From: Candidatus Endonucleibacter bathymodioli | Lineage (GTDB): Bacteria; Pseudomonadota; Gammaproteobacteria; Pseudomonadales; Endozoicomonadaceae | NCBI GenBank assembly: GCA_030674915.1 | Contig: JASXSV010000007.1 | Span: 62,001 to 126,000, forward strand | Length of the DNA stretch: 64,000 bases | Direction: 5' to 3' | In this document: piece by piece, positions 40,388 through 50,339 of the stretch | How positions within the stretch are numbered: the first letter of the stretch is position 1 | Layout: the number at the start of each line of letters is the position of its first letter | The notes under the pieces: generated by a model | What the model was told of the DNA's origin: nothing | The model's database searches: none | What the model saw: the letters and a program-made list of their open reading frames with translations, nothing else | Translations under genes and position numbers: made by a program

Positions 40388-43166
40388 ATGATATTGTTAA
40401 ATAAACTATTAATACGATGTATTTTATAACAAACACTCTATTCTTGTTGTCTTATGATGCTTATGGTGTAAATCACAACAACAGGTCAAAATTTCACTTC
40501 TACCAAAATAGATACAATATATCTAATAATTTATCTTCATCAGTAAAGTATCATATTAAACAGAAAGTGTGTGTATATAATGAACTAAACAGACGCGCAC
40601 TGTGCAGAATTCCCTACGCACAAAAAAAATCAAAAACAGTATGACCAACTACATTCTTTTGTCTTGAAAGCTATACACCACCCAGCGGCTGCTTATGACC
40701 CATAATTTAGATCAAATTAGTGCCATTTTCACAGCAGCTAGTGTATTAAAGACCATCGCGCCATCGAGCTGCTAGCTGCAATTTGGTCAAAGGAGATATA
40801 AAAATAACTAATGATACTTGGTCTTATATGCACATATGGAAACTGAGCGCTGCAATTCACACATACACAAGTCCTAACGTTATACATCTCCGCGAGATAA
40901 TTTCACGCCACATAGTTACCCAAATAAACGACATGAGCACATGGGAACCTACTGGCTTCACATACGTGCTCTCTTCCGTTGCCCAAAATAGTTCAAATAA
41001 AGCAAAAGAAGCTCTGCAAAAAATTGTGGCTTATCTTATCACAAAAACTGTAATCTAGATAAAGGGGAGGTCACAAATTGGCTTTTCACTTAACACTCTG
41101 GCCAGTACTAATATTGAGAACACAAATATGGCCATGATCAAAGTGCTAAATGCCCTTATCAAATCAGGATTATCATTCTGGAATACTAAGAGTGCATCGA
41201 CAATACTAAGTCTATAGCATCAATAAACCAACAACACATAACAAAAATGGTGAATCACGAAGAATATACAAAATTTCTTAACCTTCTCATGGATTATTTA
41301 GTCAATCCCAATCTCCAGTTTAAAGACTTAGATTCTATTACTATAGCGTCTCTCATGCAATCATTGTGGAAAATTCGCTATCTAGTCATAGCGATAAGAT
41401 CCGCATAGTTAGACATAAGTTGGCCGAGGTTATCATCTCTAAAATACACATATGCCATTCCTTAATGGTAATGATTGGATGCTTATGATACGAGGACTAA
41501 GTGATAATTCTAACGTAGAAAAAGAAGCTATTCGGGTTCTAGCTGACTGTTTAAACGCTAAAAAAATATACCTATCCGAATGTACCAAGATTCAATTACT
41601 GAATACACTAAGTTCATTCTCTTATCAGAATGGACTCCGCATTGAAAAAGCCATACAGAAAATAGCCGACTTTATAGCCAAGGAGAATCTTGATTCTTGG
41701 GATAATCAAGAACTTGAATTAACTGCTGAACTACTGGTCTTAAAGACCAGAGACTTTCATCACCATGCAATTAACAATATAGCCAGTCAGATCCTTAAGA
41801 GATCAAAAAACTCGTTAGTTGATGATCATATAAACATATCAATTATTTTAAACAGGGGCAGGGGAGATAGCTGTCTGGCGCTCACAAGAAATATAGCCAA
41901 TGAGGTAAACGATAATAGCTTCGATATATCAAGTAGATCACCTATATTTTTAGCGAAGTTAATCAGCATTTTGAGGATACATGAAGACGACAAATATATA
42001 GAAGAAGCTATGAATAAGATCCCGCTTCCTTTAGATATAGCAACGCTGAGCAGCTGCTGAGTACGCCTACAGATATCTTAAAAGTGATTCTAGGTGGATT
42101 TTGCAGGCACTGTAAACTTAAACCAGTTAGACGTGTTATTTCTGATATTTGCACAATTGTACTAGATGAAAGCACAGATTTATCAGATTGGCCAATAGAG
42201 ACCATGGACGTATTATTAAGAACGATTCGTAGTCCTTATGATGATGATATGATACAGCGTGCTTTCAGGAAAATTGTTGCTAAGTTACATTGCTATGATA
42301 CTGAACTGCAAAAATGGTCAGTACAGACTATAGCACGCGTGGCCAAAGGAGTAAGTCGCTTGCGAGATTATTCTTCTGAAAAATTTATTGCGCAGTTAGC
42401 TGAAATTTATATGGAGAAGCGCAATGATGATGAAAGTATGTATGGAATCATGATTTTATCAGCAATATGCCACCTTCCGATAGAGTCGAGTAAAATCATT
42501 AAAACATCCGTCAAGCTTGCCTCAGTTTTATCTAATAATGCGTATTCAAATATGTATAAAAAAGACAAGCTTTCTTTATTTTGGGGCATAACTATTTTGG
42601 ACTTTGTTGTACATGAAAAATGGAAAAAGGCTAGTTCTCATCTAAAAACTAAAGATAGAATTATTAAACTAACAAAAACAATATCTGAAATTGATCAGGA
42701 TACCATAAATCAACATCCAATATTCCCAGCTGACTGGCAGCTAGAATTCATTAATATTACGTATTTCTACCGCCCGCACCAGTTAAATCATCCTAAATCA
42801 TTCAAGGGAGATAATAAAGCAGAATCAGACTTAGAGGGGCACATCTATGACCTGATCAAAGCTTCAATTCCTAGTTTAAGAATAAATACTAATTATCGTA
42901 TAAGTCAGTTCCCTGTTGATATATTCTTAAGCTCAAGATCAATGTCTACATGTTTATTAGTTGAGGCAGATGGTCCTACGCATTATTTTAAAGGTAGTAG
43001 TGATAAACTTCATACGCTAGCAAAAGACAGATTTATTGAGTTTGTTCTTCAGGAAAAACTGGGCCATAAAGTAATTCGAATCAATTACCAGGACGCATAT
43101 AAATCTAAGTGCAGAAAACAGTTTATCAAGAAGATCCTAGCTGTTTTTCCTAATTATGCCCCTTAA
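40388..43166 (+). pseudogene. Helical-repeat / RAP-domain protein, copy D (5' half frameshifted)
   Basis: The ATG at 40388 is followed after 13 codons by a stop, because one base is missing in the signal-peptide region. The 5' half breaks into short pieces (40417-40644, 40783-41058, 41452-42060). From 42084 the frame is open for 360 codons and carries the last helical repeats and a complete RAP domain (LLVEADGPTHYF, LAKDRFIEFVL, LGHKVIRINYQDAY, ending NYAP). It is nearly identical to copy A over long stretches. Confidence 0.75.
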
Positions 43167-43973
43167 CATTGAAGGTGTGCATGAGCCTACTAGCATTGCC
43201 TAGTATCTTCTGAACTGGTATAGTCGCCCAAGAGTTAACGTTGATAATCCTTATTTTTGAGCTATTGTTAAAACCATTACGTACCGGCTTATCTGCTCAC
43301 GAAGGCTATTTGCGAATGCTGAAATAGCACAAAACTGGGATTTAACTCGCGAAGAGTGGCTTAATCAAGCCAGATATTTATCGGATTAACTTAAGGAAGC
43401 TCTGAACAAGGTTATTCTCGCACAGGAAGGTATCTATAATGTATTGATTTTGCTGGACCCACGCCTCCGCGGGGATTACGAAAGTGGCTTTAATCAGAGG
43501 TTCCTTAAGAAAGCACCTTAAGTTAATAAGAAAACTATGTTAACAAACAACGCCTTTCTCGACCAATCCCTTTGGTCAATGGCAATAATAACCATCAAAA
43601 ATTCGGAACTTTTTGGATAAAGTTAGATTATGTAGTATAATTCACGATTACGATTTTTGCGCTAAAGTTATTTGTTAAAGCCGACATTGAACTTTAACAC
43701 TCCCTTGCTCAGAAACATAAATGATGATCTGATAGATATGACCATATACCTATTCCCATTTATGAATGCGTGAAGTAATTAACTGCTCTCACTCACCCAG
43801 TGGACTCATTGAGGATCGATCGTTTGTTGCCAACCCACACACTCAACGGTAGCTAGTATAGACAATCAAAAATAGATGTGCAAAAAACAATCAACACCCT
43901 TCTTTAGATTTGCTGAACATTTTTCTCCGAACATAGCAATTTTATTTTGCCAATACATTAGGATTAAGAACTT
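43167..43973. repeat. RAP-array spacer carrying a MITE-like insertion
   Basis: The spacer has the same blocks as 36278-37069, with the gene-end remnant at about 43310-43390 (NWDLTREEWLNQARYLSD in one frame). It is interrupted by a 110-bp element at 43395-43504. Dispersed-repeat arms stand near 43745 and 43840-43865. Confidence 0.6.
43395..43504. mobile_element. 110-bp MITE-like element flanked by TTAA
   Basis: The ends GGAAGCTCTGA and TCAGAGGTTCC are inverted repeats with one mismatch. TTAA lies on both sides (43391-43394 and 43505-43508). The homologous spacer near 36560 reads straight through (GGATTAACTTAAGAAAGCAC), which gives an empty-site comparison. It is too short to code for a transposase, so it would need one in trans. 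Confidence 0.8.
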
Positions 43974-44303
43974 ATGATACTGTTATATGGAATATTGATA
44001 CGATTTATTTTTATATGAGCACTGTTTTCTTATTTGCTTATAACGTTTATGGTGCACATGATAAAAACAGACTAGTATTCACTTCTACCAAAATAGATTA
44101 CAATACATCTCATACTTTATCTTCATCAGTAAAATATCATATTAAAAATAAAACGTGTGCGTATAATGAAACAAACATGGCCACAATAAGCAAACTTATC
44201 CACTCACAAGCTAGTCAAAAACAGTATGACCAACTACATTCTTTTGTTTTGAAAGCTATACACCATCCAGTTGACTGCTTATTGACCCATGATTTAGATC
44301 ATG
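43974..44303 (+). pseudogene. Helical-repeat / RAP-domain protein, copy E (only the N-terminal 110 codons)
   Basis: The ATG at 43974 opens the signal peptide (MILLYGILIRFIFI) but meets TGA after 14 codons through a small deletion. The next frame continues the family sequence (VYGAHDKNRLVF..., ending LLTHDLDHV). The gene then stops abruptly at an IS5 remnant; a shared CATGAT..TAAAT microhomology marks the join. Everything downstream is lost. Confidence 0.75.
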
Positions 44304-44941
44304 TTCGTTGGCAGCGGTGGTCGTAAGCCCAGTTCGAGCATCGACACCGATATGAGCCTTCATGCCGAAGTGCCACTGATCACCATTCTTCGCTTGATGC
44401 ATCTCGGAATCACGCTCACCGGCTTTGCTCTTAGTGGAGTTGGGAACTGCGATAATGGTGGCATCCATCAGCGTGCCTTCTTTCACCAGCACGCCAGCAT
44501 CACTCAGCCAGTAATTCACTTCGTTGAAGATTTTGCGTACCAAATCATGACGCTCTAACAAGTGGCGGAAGTTCATGATCGTGGTGTGTCAGGAATCATC
44601 CCACTCAGTGATAGGCCAGCGGCTGGGTGTCTACAAGGCATCTTCCATCGCAGGATCACTCATGCTGTACCACTGCTGTATACAGTGAGTACGGAGCATC
44701 GTCATCAGTGGATACGCTCGGCGACCATTACCAGGCTTGGGGTAATATGGCTCGATAACTGACACCATCAGTTTCCAAAGAGCCAGTGTTTTCATCCGCT
44801 CAAGAAACTTCTCTTTGCGGGTTTAGCGGCGTTTATGCTGGTATTCGCTGTCGTCGAAGCTGAGTTGGTGTCTCATGATTCATACCATTAAAGAGAAGTG
44901 ATAGGGATTATCTCATTACCAGGACTTAACTCGCACCTTCC
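44294..44941 (-). mobile_element. Truncated IS5 element with pseudogene transposase
   Basis: The minus strand encodes the first half of an IS5-type transposase starting at ATG 44876 (MRHQLSFDDSEYQHKRR). It shows the IS5 signatures [35 protein letters not shown] and [15 protein letters not shown] stop lies after residue 17 and a frameshift near 44580-44640. It ends at AANEHDLN. The outer terminus GGAAGGTGCGAG is present at 44941; the other half of the element, with its second terminus, is missing. Confidence 0.8.
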
Positions 44942-44992
44942 TTAATTGCAACGAGAGGTTTTATGGATATATTGCCAATAATAAAGGATATT

Positions 44993-46190
44993 GAGACCTT
45001 TGCACGATAACGCTGCATAAGCCCCACTATTAATGAAATTGTATTTTTTTAGGATAAAGCCTTAAAAAACACAATTACAGTTCGAATATGCGCCATTCGA
45101 GCCATTTCACCCTTCATTTTCGATTTTCAGACGCAACTTGCCTGCTGAATCGATAAACCTCGTTTAATATTGTGCGCCACACACATTATTTCAAAACGTG
45201 TGCGATTTCGGCTTAAGCCAAGATAACGAGCTTTCGCCATGCCGTAGTGTAATTTCAAAACGCCAAATACTCGCTCCACAGTGCAGCGCACGCCAGAATG
45301 TAAACGGTTAAAGCACTTATCATGTTCTGTTAATGGTTTATTTCGATAAGCACGTCTTATTATTCTGTTATCAATATTTCTATCATCCAGCCATTCACGG
45401 TGCTTCTTGCTGGAATAAGCACTATCCGCATAAACAGACGACTCTTCACCATCTAATAGCTCAGTGAAACAATTTGAATCGTGAATATTTCCTGCTGTGT
45501 AACCGATCGATTTTATCAACCCATCCTCATCGACATTTATGTGCGCTTTATAGCCGTAGGTACTTTTACTCTTCCCGTCAGAACCTGCTTTCACGTTCCA
45601 CTTCGCGTCAGGATCCTGTGTTGAGTGCTTGTCTTTATCCTTATTTGGGCGACACTGTTTAGCCTCAATTACGCTAGCATCAACAATACTGACACCTCCA
45701 GATTTAATATAAAGACCTTTATCTATAAGCTGGGAATTGATTTCTTGAAGCAACTTATCCATAAGCAACAACTTATCGAGCTTCTGTCTAAATCGCCAAA
45801 AAGTACTGTGGTTCGGCACTGACTCTGAAATGTCGAGCGCAATAAATCGACGAAATAAAAGATCGCGAGCAAGCTGTTTCTCTAGGGCCGAATCGCTTAA
45901 TTTATACCACTTTGCAGCAGCAGTGCCTTAAACATCATCAGTGGAGGCCATGCCTTTTCGCCTCGAGAACTTGAATGTATATCTTTCAGATGATGCTCTA
46001 AGCGATCCCAATCAATGAGTTCATAGACAGAGTCGAGCTCTTTCACTGCATCGTGATCAATCAGCATTGAATCTGCTAGACTGCGTTGTTTCAGATTTTT
46101 CCAAGCCATAATTTCACCGAAAGGCATTGATTGTGCAAGGCTTATTATACCTGATTTTCAGTTATTTAGCGAGATTCGTGCAAAGGTCTC
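44993..46190 (-). mobile_element. IS5-family insertion sequence, 1198 bp, one-base frameshift in the transposase
   Basis: The ends GAGACCTTTGCACGA (left) and TCGTGCAAAGGTCTC (right) are inverted repeats. ATATT is present on both sides (44988-44992 and 46191-46195). The transposase starts at 46127 or shortly downstream (AWKNLKQRSLADSML) and continues in another frame from about 45912 to 45127. The split lies in a short A-run: one added base restores LLLQKWYKLSDSALEKQ. The C-terminal frame keeps the catalytic segments (SIVDASVIEAK, YGYKAHINVDEDG, RCTVERVFGVLKLHYGM). It interrupts a small membrane-protein gene. Confidence 0.85.
45127..46127 (-). pseudogene. IS5-family transposase, frameshifted
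   Basis: The N-terminal frame (46127-45897, about 76 residues) and the C-terminal frame (45819-45127 and the region just upstream, from about 45912) together make one transposase. They are separated by a single-base loss at the A-run before GTGGTATAAATTAAGC. The family does not normally need frameshifting here, so I read it as an inactivating change or a sequencing error. Confidence 0.75.
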
Positions 46191-46330
46191 ATATTGTTAT
46201 TATAACTACATTTGCTCTACCGATGTATGGACTACATACGTGGCGTCGAGAACTTATCGGAAAACGTAATACTGAAACTGCCATGGCTTTAATGAAAGCA
46301 GTATCGTTAGCGGTGATCATACTTCAAAGC

Positions 46331-46949
46331 CATTACGTACCGTCTTAACCTCCCACGAAGGCTATTTGCGAATGCTGAAGCAACACGAAACCGGAACTTA
46401 ACTCCCGAGGCCTGGCTTAATCCAGATATGTATTTATCTGATTAACTTAAGAAAGCAGCTTGACCTTAGTAAAAAACTATGTTTACAAGCACCTGCTGCC
46501 CCTCCTCACCCAACTCCTTTGGACAATGGCGATAATAACCATCAAAAACTATATAAATGAAGTCCATTGATGTATAAGAATTCAGAACTTTTTGAATAAA
46601 TTGAAAGTATAAGGTATTATCAACGATTATGCTTTTTGCGCTAAAACTATTTGTTAAAGACGAATACGGTGTTAAAATGATACCATATTCAGAAATATAA
46701 ACTACATCATGATCGATATGACCATATACCCATTACCCTTTAAGGAGTAAAGTTATTAACTGCTATCACTCACCAAGTAGCCTCATTGAGGCTCGATCGT
46801 TTATTGTCTACCCACACATTCAATGGTAGCTAGTATAGACCATCAAAAATGGATATCCAAAAAACGACCAAGATCATTTTTATACTGGCTAAATGTTTTG
46901 CTCAGAACATAGCCGCTTTATCTTACCAATACATTAGGATTAAGAGCTC
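46331..46949. repeat. RAP-array spacer
   Basis: The usual blocks are present: the gene-end remnant at about 46350-46445, CATCAAAAACTATATAAATGAAG near 46540, dispersed-repeat arms near 46725 and 46815-46840, and the conserved leader CATTAGGATTAAGAGCTC directly before the next ATG. Confidence 0.55.
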
Positions 46950-49268
46950 ATGATGTTGTTACATAGAATATTGATACAATTTATTTTCATAATAAGCACT
47001 GCTTCCTTATTTTCTTGTAATGCTTATGGTGCACCTAACAAAAACATAGAACAAAAATCAAATTCTCCCAAAATAGATTACAATACATCTCAGAATCTAT
47101 CTGCATCAGTAAAATACCATATTACACCTGAAACGTGCGTTTATAATACAACCAACAGAGCCTTAATCACCCACATCATCAGGGCAAAACATAATAAACA
47201 ACAACTTAACCAACTACAGTCTTTTGTCATAAAAGCTATCAAACACCCAACTAACTGTCTATTTACTCATGATATAGATAACGTTATTATCTTTTTAACG
47301 GCAGCCAGTAAGTGTAAAAACGACAGTCACATAAGTATACTAGCCAATCAACTAATCAAAGGCGAAACCAGATCAGTTAATGACATTTGGAATTGTTATG
47401 ACATATGGAATATTAGCTCTGCGATTTCCGAGTATTCAGGTTCTAATATCAGCGATATCCGCCAAATTATTGCAACTAAAATAGTAAATCCAAATAACGA
47501 CATGCACCAGTGGAAATCTTATAACATCATTAAAATGCTCCAATGCTTAATCAAGGGGAATTCAAAGAAGGAAGCAGAAGCTTTTCAACATATTGTGGAC
47601 CATGCTACCATAAGAAACTGTGCCATATATAACTGGAGAGGTCAGTCATTGAGTCAGTTGTTTGAATTGCTAATCAAGAAAAATATTGCAAACATGAAGA
47701 TGACCATACTCAAGGCGTTTAGTTTAATTGTCACGTCAGGATTATCACACTGGAATGCTAAGAGCTCATCAACAATGCTTAGGGATTTGATGATATTGCA
47801 AAAGACACCATCAGCAGACATAAAAAATGACGAATCATATAGAATAGTTATGCAACTTATCATTAATCGCTTAGCCAGCCCTGAAATCAGGTTCATAGAC
47901 TATGATGGTCATACCCTAGCAGAAACAATGAACGTATTATTGCATACATCTAAATTAGGATGGCCAAAAAATATCGACAAAGCAAGACAGAGGTTGGCCA
48001 AGTTTATCGTCGATGGAGATATAAATATATCACTAATGGCTAATAATGACTGGATAATGACAATACGTGGATTAACCAATGAGTCTATGATAGAACAAGA
48101 AGCCATGCAAACTATTGCTGCACATTTTAACGATAGAAGACTAATCCTATCACAATGGACAAGTGATCAATTATTGCATATTGCAACTGAATTTTCTCAT
48201 AATCATGGACAGCATATTGAAAAAGCAACTCAGAAAATAGCAAGCTTTGTGACCTCGAAAAATCTGGAATCTTGGAGTACTGTAGATCTTGCTATACTTG
48301 CTCAAGTATGGAGTCCAAAGACCAGAGGCATTCATCACAAAACAATAAACAATATCGCCGACCAGATTCTGAACAAGTCATTACAGTTGCCCATTGTTGA
48401 TTATATAGACCTAGCCTTTGCTGTAAGTCTAAGTAAGGGAGACCATTGTCTTGAATTAATCAGATGCATCACCAAAGATGTAGGCGATGACATCTTCGAC
48501 TTATCACGTTTATCACCTATACTTTTAGCTAAGCTAGTCAGCATTGTCAATCAAGATGATGATAAATATGCAAAAAAAGCTCTTAGCAAGATCACTAATT
48601 ATTTGATATCTATGGATACAGAACAGTGGTTAAACTTACCTTCAGATTCCTTAAAACTGATTACCAATGCATGCTGCAAACATTATAAACTTACTGCCGT
48701 TCAGAGTGTTCTCCATAATATTTTCCTACTTGTGATAGATGACAGGATAGATTTATTAGATTGGCCAATTGACACCCTAGAAGTATTAATAAGAACGTTC
48801 CATAAACCTTATCATGATGATTTGATACAGCGCGGTTACAGGAAAATAGTTGCTCAACTAAATCGCCCTGATACTGCATTGCGAAAATGGCCCATAAATA
48901 CTTTAGCTAGCGTCGCGAAAGGAGTAAGTAACTTGAGAGATTATTCTTCTGAAGAGTTTATTGCACGGTTAGCGAAAATATATATGGAGAAGCGAGATCG
49001 TGATGAAACCAAATATGGAATTACTATTCTACTAGCGATATGCCATCTTCCGATAGAGTCAGAAAAAATAATCAAAGCCGCCGTCAAACTTTCCTCAGTT
49101 TTATATAATACGGCGTATTCAAATATGGATCCAGTAGACAGGATTTATTTATTTTGGGTCATAACTCTTTTGGATTTCGTTGTACATGAAGAAGGGAGGA
49201 TTAATACTACCGAAACAACAAAAACTGTAATTGTTGAACTAACAAAAATAATACCTCGCGGATTTTAG
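46950..49268 (+). CDS. Secreted helical-repeat protein, RAP copy F, RAP domain lost to IS30
   Basis: The 772-residue product has the signal peptide (MMLLHRILIQFIFIISTASLF, SCNAYG) and nearly all of the helical repeats (LSHWNAKSSSTMLRDLM, IDLLDWPIDTLEVLIRTF, SNLRDYSSEEFIARLAKIY). The gene runs into IS30 copy 2 at 49257 and ends with RGF from the element. About 150 residues, including the whole RAP domain, are missing. The coding part is otherwise undamaged, so the protein may still be made as a secreted repeat protein. It is one of the more diverged paralogues. Confidence 0.75.
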   Translation: MMLLHRILIQFIFIISTASLFSCNAYGAPNKNIEQKSNSPKIDYNTSQNLSASVKYHITPETCVYNTTNRALITHIIRAKHNKQQLNQLQSFVIKAIKHPTNCLFTHDIDNVIIFLTAASKCKNDSHISILANQLIKGETRSVNDIWNCYDIWNISSAISEYSGSNISDIRQIIATKIVNPNNDMHQWKSYNIIKMLQCLIKGNSKKEAEAFQHIVDHATIRNCAIYNWRGQSLSQLFELLIKKNIANMKMTILKAFSLIVTSGLSHWNAKSSSTMLRDLMILQKTPSADIKNDESYRIVMQLIINRLASPEIRFIDYDGHTLAETMNVLLHTSKLGWPKNIDKARQRLAKFIVDGDINISLMANNDWIMTIRGLTNESMIEQEAMQTIAAHFNDRRLILSQWTSDQLLHIATEFSHNHGQHIEKATQKIASFVTSKNLESWSTVDLAILAQVWSPKTRGIHHKTINNIADQILNKSLQLPIVDYIDLAFAVSLSKGDHCLELIRCITKDVGDDIFDLSRLSPILLAKLVSIVNQDDDKYAKKALSKITNYLISMDTEQWLNLPSDSLKLITNACCKHYKLTAVQSVLHNIFLLVIDDRIDLLDWPIDTLEVLIRTFHKPYHDDLIQRGYRKIVAQLNRPDTALRKWPINTLASVAKGVSNLRDYSSEEFIARLAKIYMEKRDRDETKYGITILLAICHLPIESEKIIKAAVKLSSVLYNTAYSNMDPVDRIYLFWVITLLDFVVHEEGRINTTETTKTVIVELTKIIPRGF

Positions 49269-50339
49269 TCATAAGTGCGCCATATTGAAAAAGTTGAGCC
49301 AGAGGGTACACTCACGGTTCGACCAAAAACCAATGTGAGACCACTTATGAATAAGCGTTATACCCACCTGACTCAAGAAGAAAGATACCAGATTTGGTCA
49401 GAGAAAAAAGCAGGAGTTTCAAATGAAATTATCGCCCAAGACTTAAGGCGTGATTTGAGTACCGTTAAAAGAGAGTTGGCTAGAAATACAGGGGCTAGAG
49501 GTTATCGCCCGAAGCAAGCACATAATTTTGCGCAGGAACGTCATCAACAGAAACCAAAAGCGACCAAGATGGTAGCTGAACTGAAAGATAAAATTACTGA
49601 CAGACTAAGTAAGCAGTGGAGCCCTGAGCAAATACAAGGACGCCTTAAACGAGATAATCAACCTTCTGTATGTCCCGCTACGATTTACCAGTTTATTCGA
49701 GAGGACAAAGCTGAGGGTGGTTGCTTGTATCAACATCTTCGGCACAAGAAGTATAAGCAAAGAACAGGAAAGCCCGATGCACGAGGCCAGATCCGAAACC
49801 GTGTTAGCATTGATGATCGACCTGGAATTGTGGATCAAAAAATACGTTTAGGCGATTGGGAAGCAGACACTGTAATTGGCAAAAGACACAAGGGTGTACT
49901 GGTTACATTAACGGAAAGAGTGAGTAAATTAAATTTGGTAAAACGTGTTCCTTCAAAGCACGCTGACGTGGTGACGAAAGCAATTATAACGATGCTCAAG
50001 CCTTACCAATCAGACTTACTCACGATCACATTTGATAACGGAAAGGAGTTTGCCTTTCATGAAAAAATCAAGAAAAAGCTTAACGTAGATACCTATTTTG
50101 CTCACCCTTACTCCTCGTGGGAACGAGGCTTGAATGAAAATCATAATGGCTTGATAAGACAATATTTGCCCAAAAGCCAATCTTTGGATAATGTCACTGA
50201 CAAAGAAATTTTAGATATACAAAACCGACTAAACCAAAGACCAAGAAAACTGTTAGACTTTAAAACACCTGATGAGATTTATAGTGAAATGGCGTTAGTT
50301 GCATAAATTTTAAGGGCGCACTTATGACCAAAATCCGCG
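49257..50339 (+). mobile_element. IS30-family insertion sequence, copy 2, without target duplication
   Basis: The element is 1083 bp with intact inverted repeats (CGCGGATTTTAGTCATAAGTGCGCC at the left). The left flank is CCT and the right flank is TTT, so no 3-bp duplication exists. The left flank is near the 3' part of one RAP gene and the right flank near the 5' part of another. This fits recombination between two IS30 copies with loss of the DNA between them. Confidence 0.92.
49275..50306 (+). CDS. IS30-family transposase (copy 2)
   Basis: A 343-codon frame with the likely start at the methionine at residue 25. It differs from the proteins of copies 1 and 3 at a few residues (TVRPKTN, CPATIYQ, KAEGG, QRTGKP, ALVA). 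The helix-turn-helix and the DDE residues are preserved, so it is probably functional. The differences show that copy 2 is not a product of the same recent burst as copies 1 and 3. Confidence 0.92.
   Translation: MRHIEKVEPEGTLTVRPKTNVRPLMNKRYTHLTQEERYQIWSEKKAGVSNEIIAQDLRRDLSTVKRELARNTGARGYRPKQAHNFAQERHQQKPKATKMVAELKDKITDRLSKQWSPEQIQGRLKRDNQPSVCPATIYQFIREDKAEGGCLYQHLRHKKYKQRTGKPDARGQIRNRVSIDDRPGIVDQKIRLGDWEADTVIGKRHKGVLVTLTERVSKLNLVKRVPSKHADVVTKAIITMLKPYQSDLLTITFDNGKEFAFHEKIKKKLNVDTYFAHPYSSWERGLNENHNGLIRQYLPKSQSLDNVTDKEILDIQNRLNQRPRKLLDFKTPDEIYSEMALVA

Larger units (their letters stand above)
44963..46330 (+). pseudogene. Small membrane-anchored hypothetical protein, interrupted by an IS and truncated
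   Basis: ATGGATATATTGCCAATAATAAAGG at 44963 matches the start of the gene at 59831. The 1198-bp IS cuts it, and it resumes at 46196 (VITTFALPMYGLHTWRRELIG..., AMALMKAVS). It is truncated after that point, near 46315, where the RAP-spacer sequence (CCATTACGTACCG) begins. Confidence 0.7.

Noticed and set aside
44256-44762. Plus-strand frames over the IS5 remnant
   Set aside because: They are reverse-strand shadows of the transposase reading frame.
45127-46127. Programmed frameshift in the 1198-bp IS transposase
   Set aside because: The A-run is short, and adding one base gives a standard full-length protein. An accidental loss is the simpler reading.
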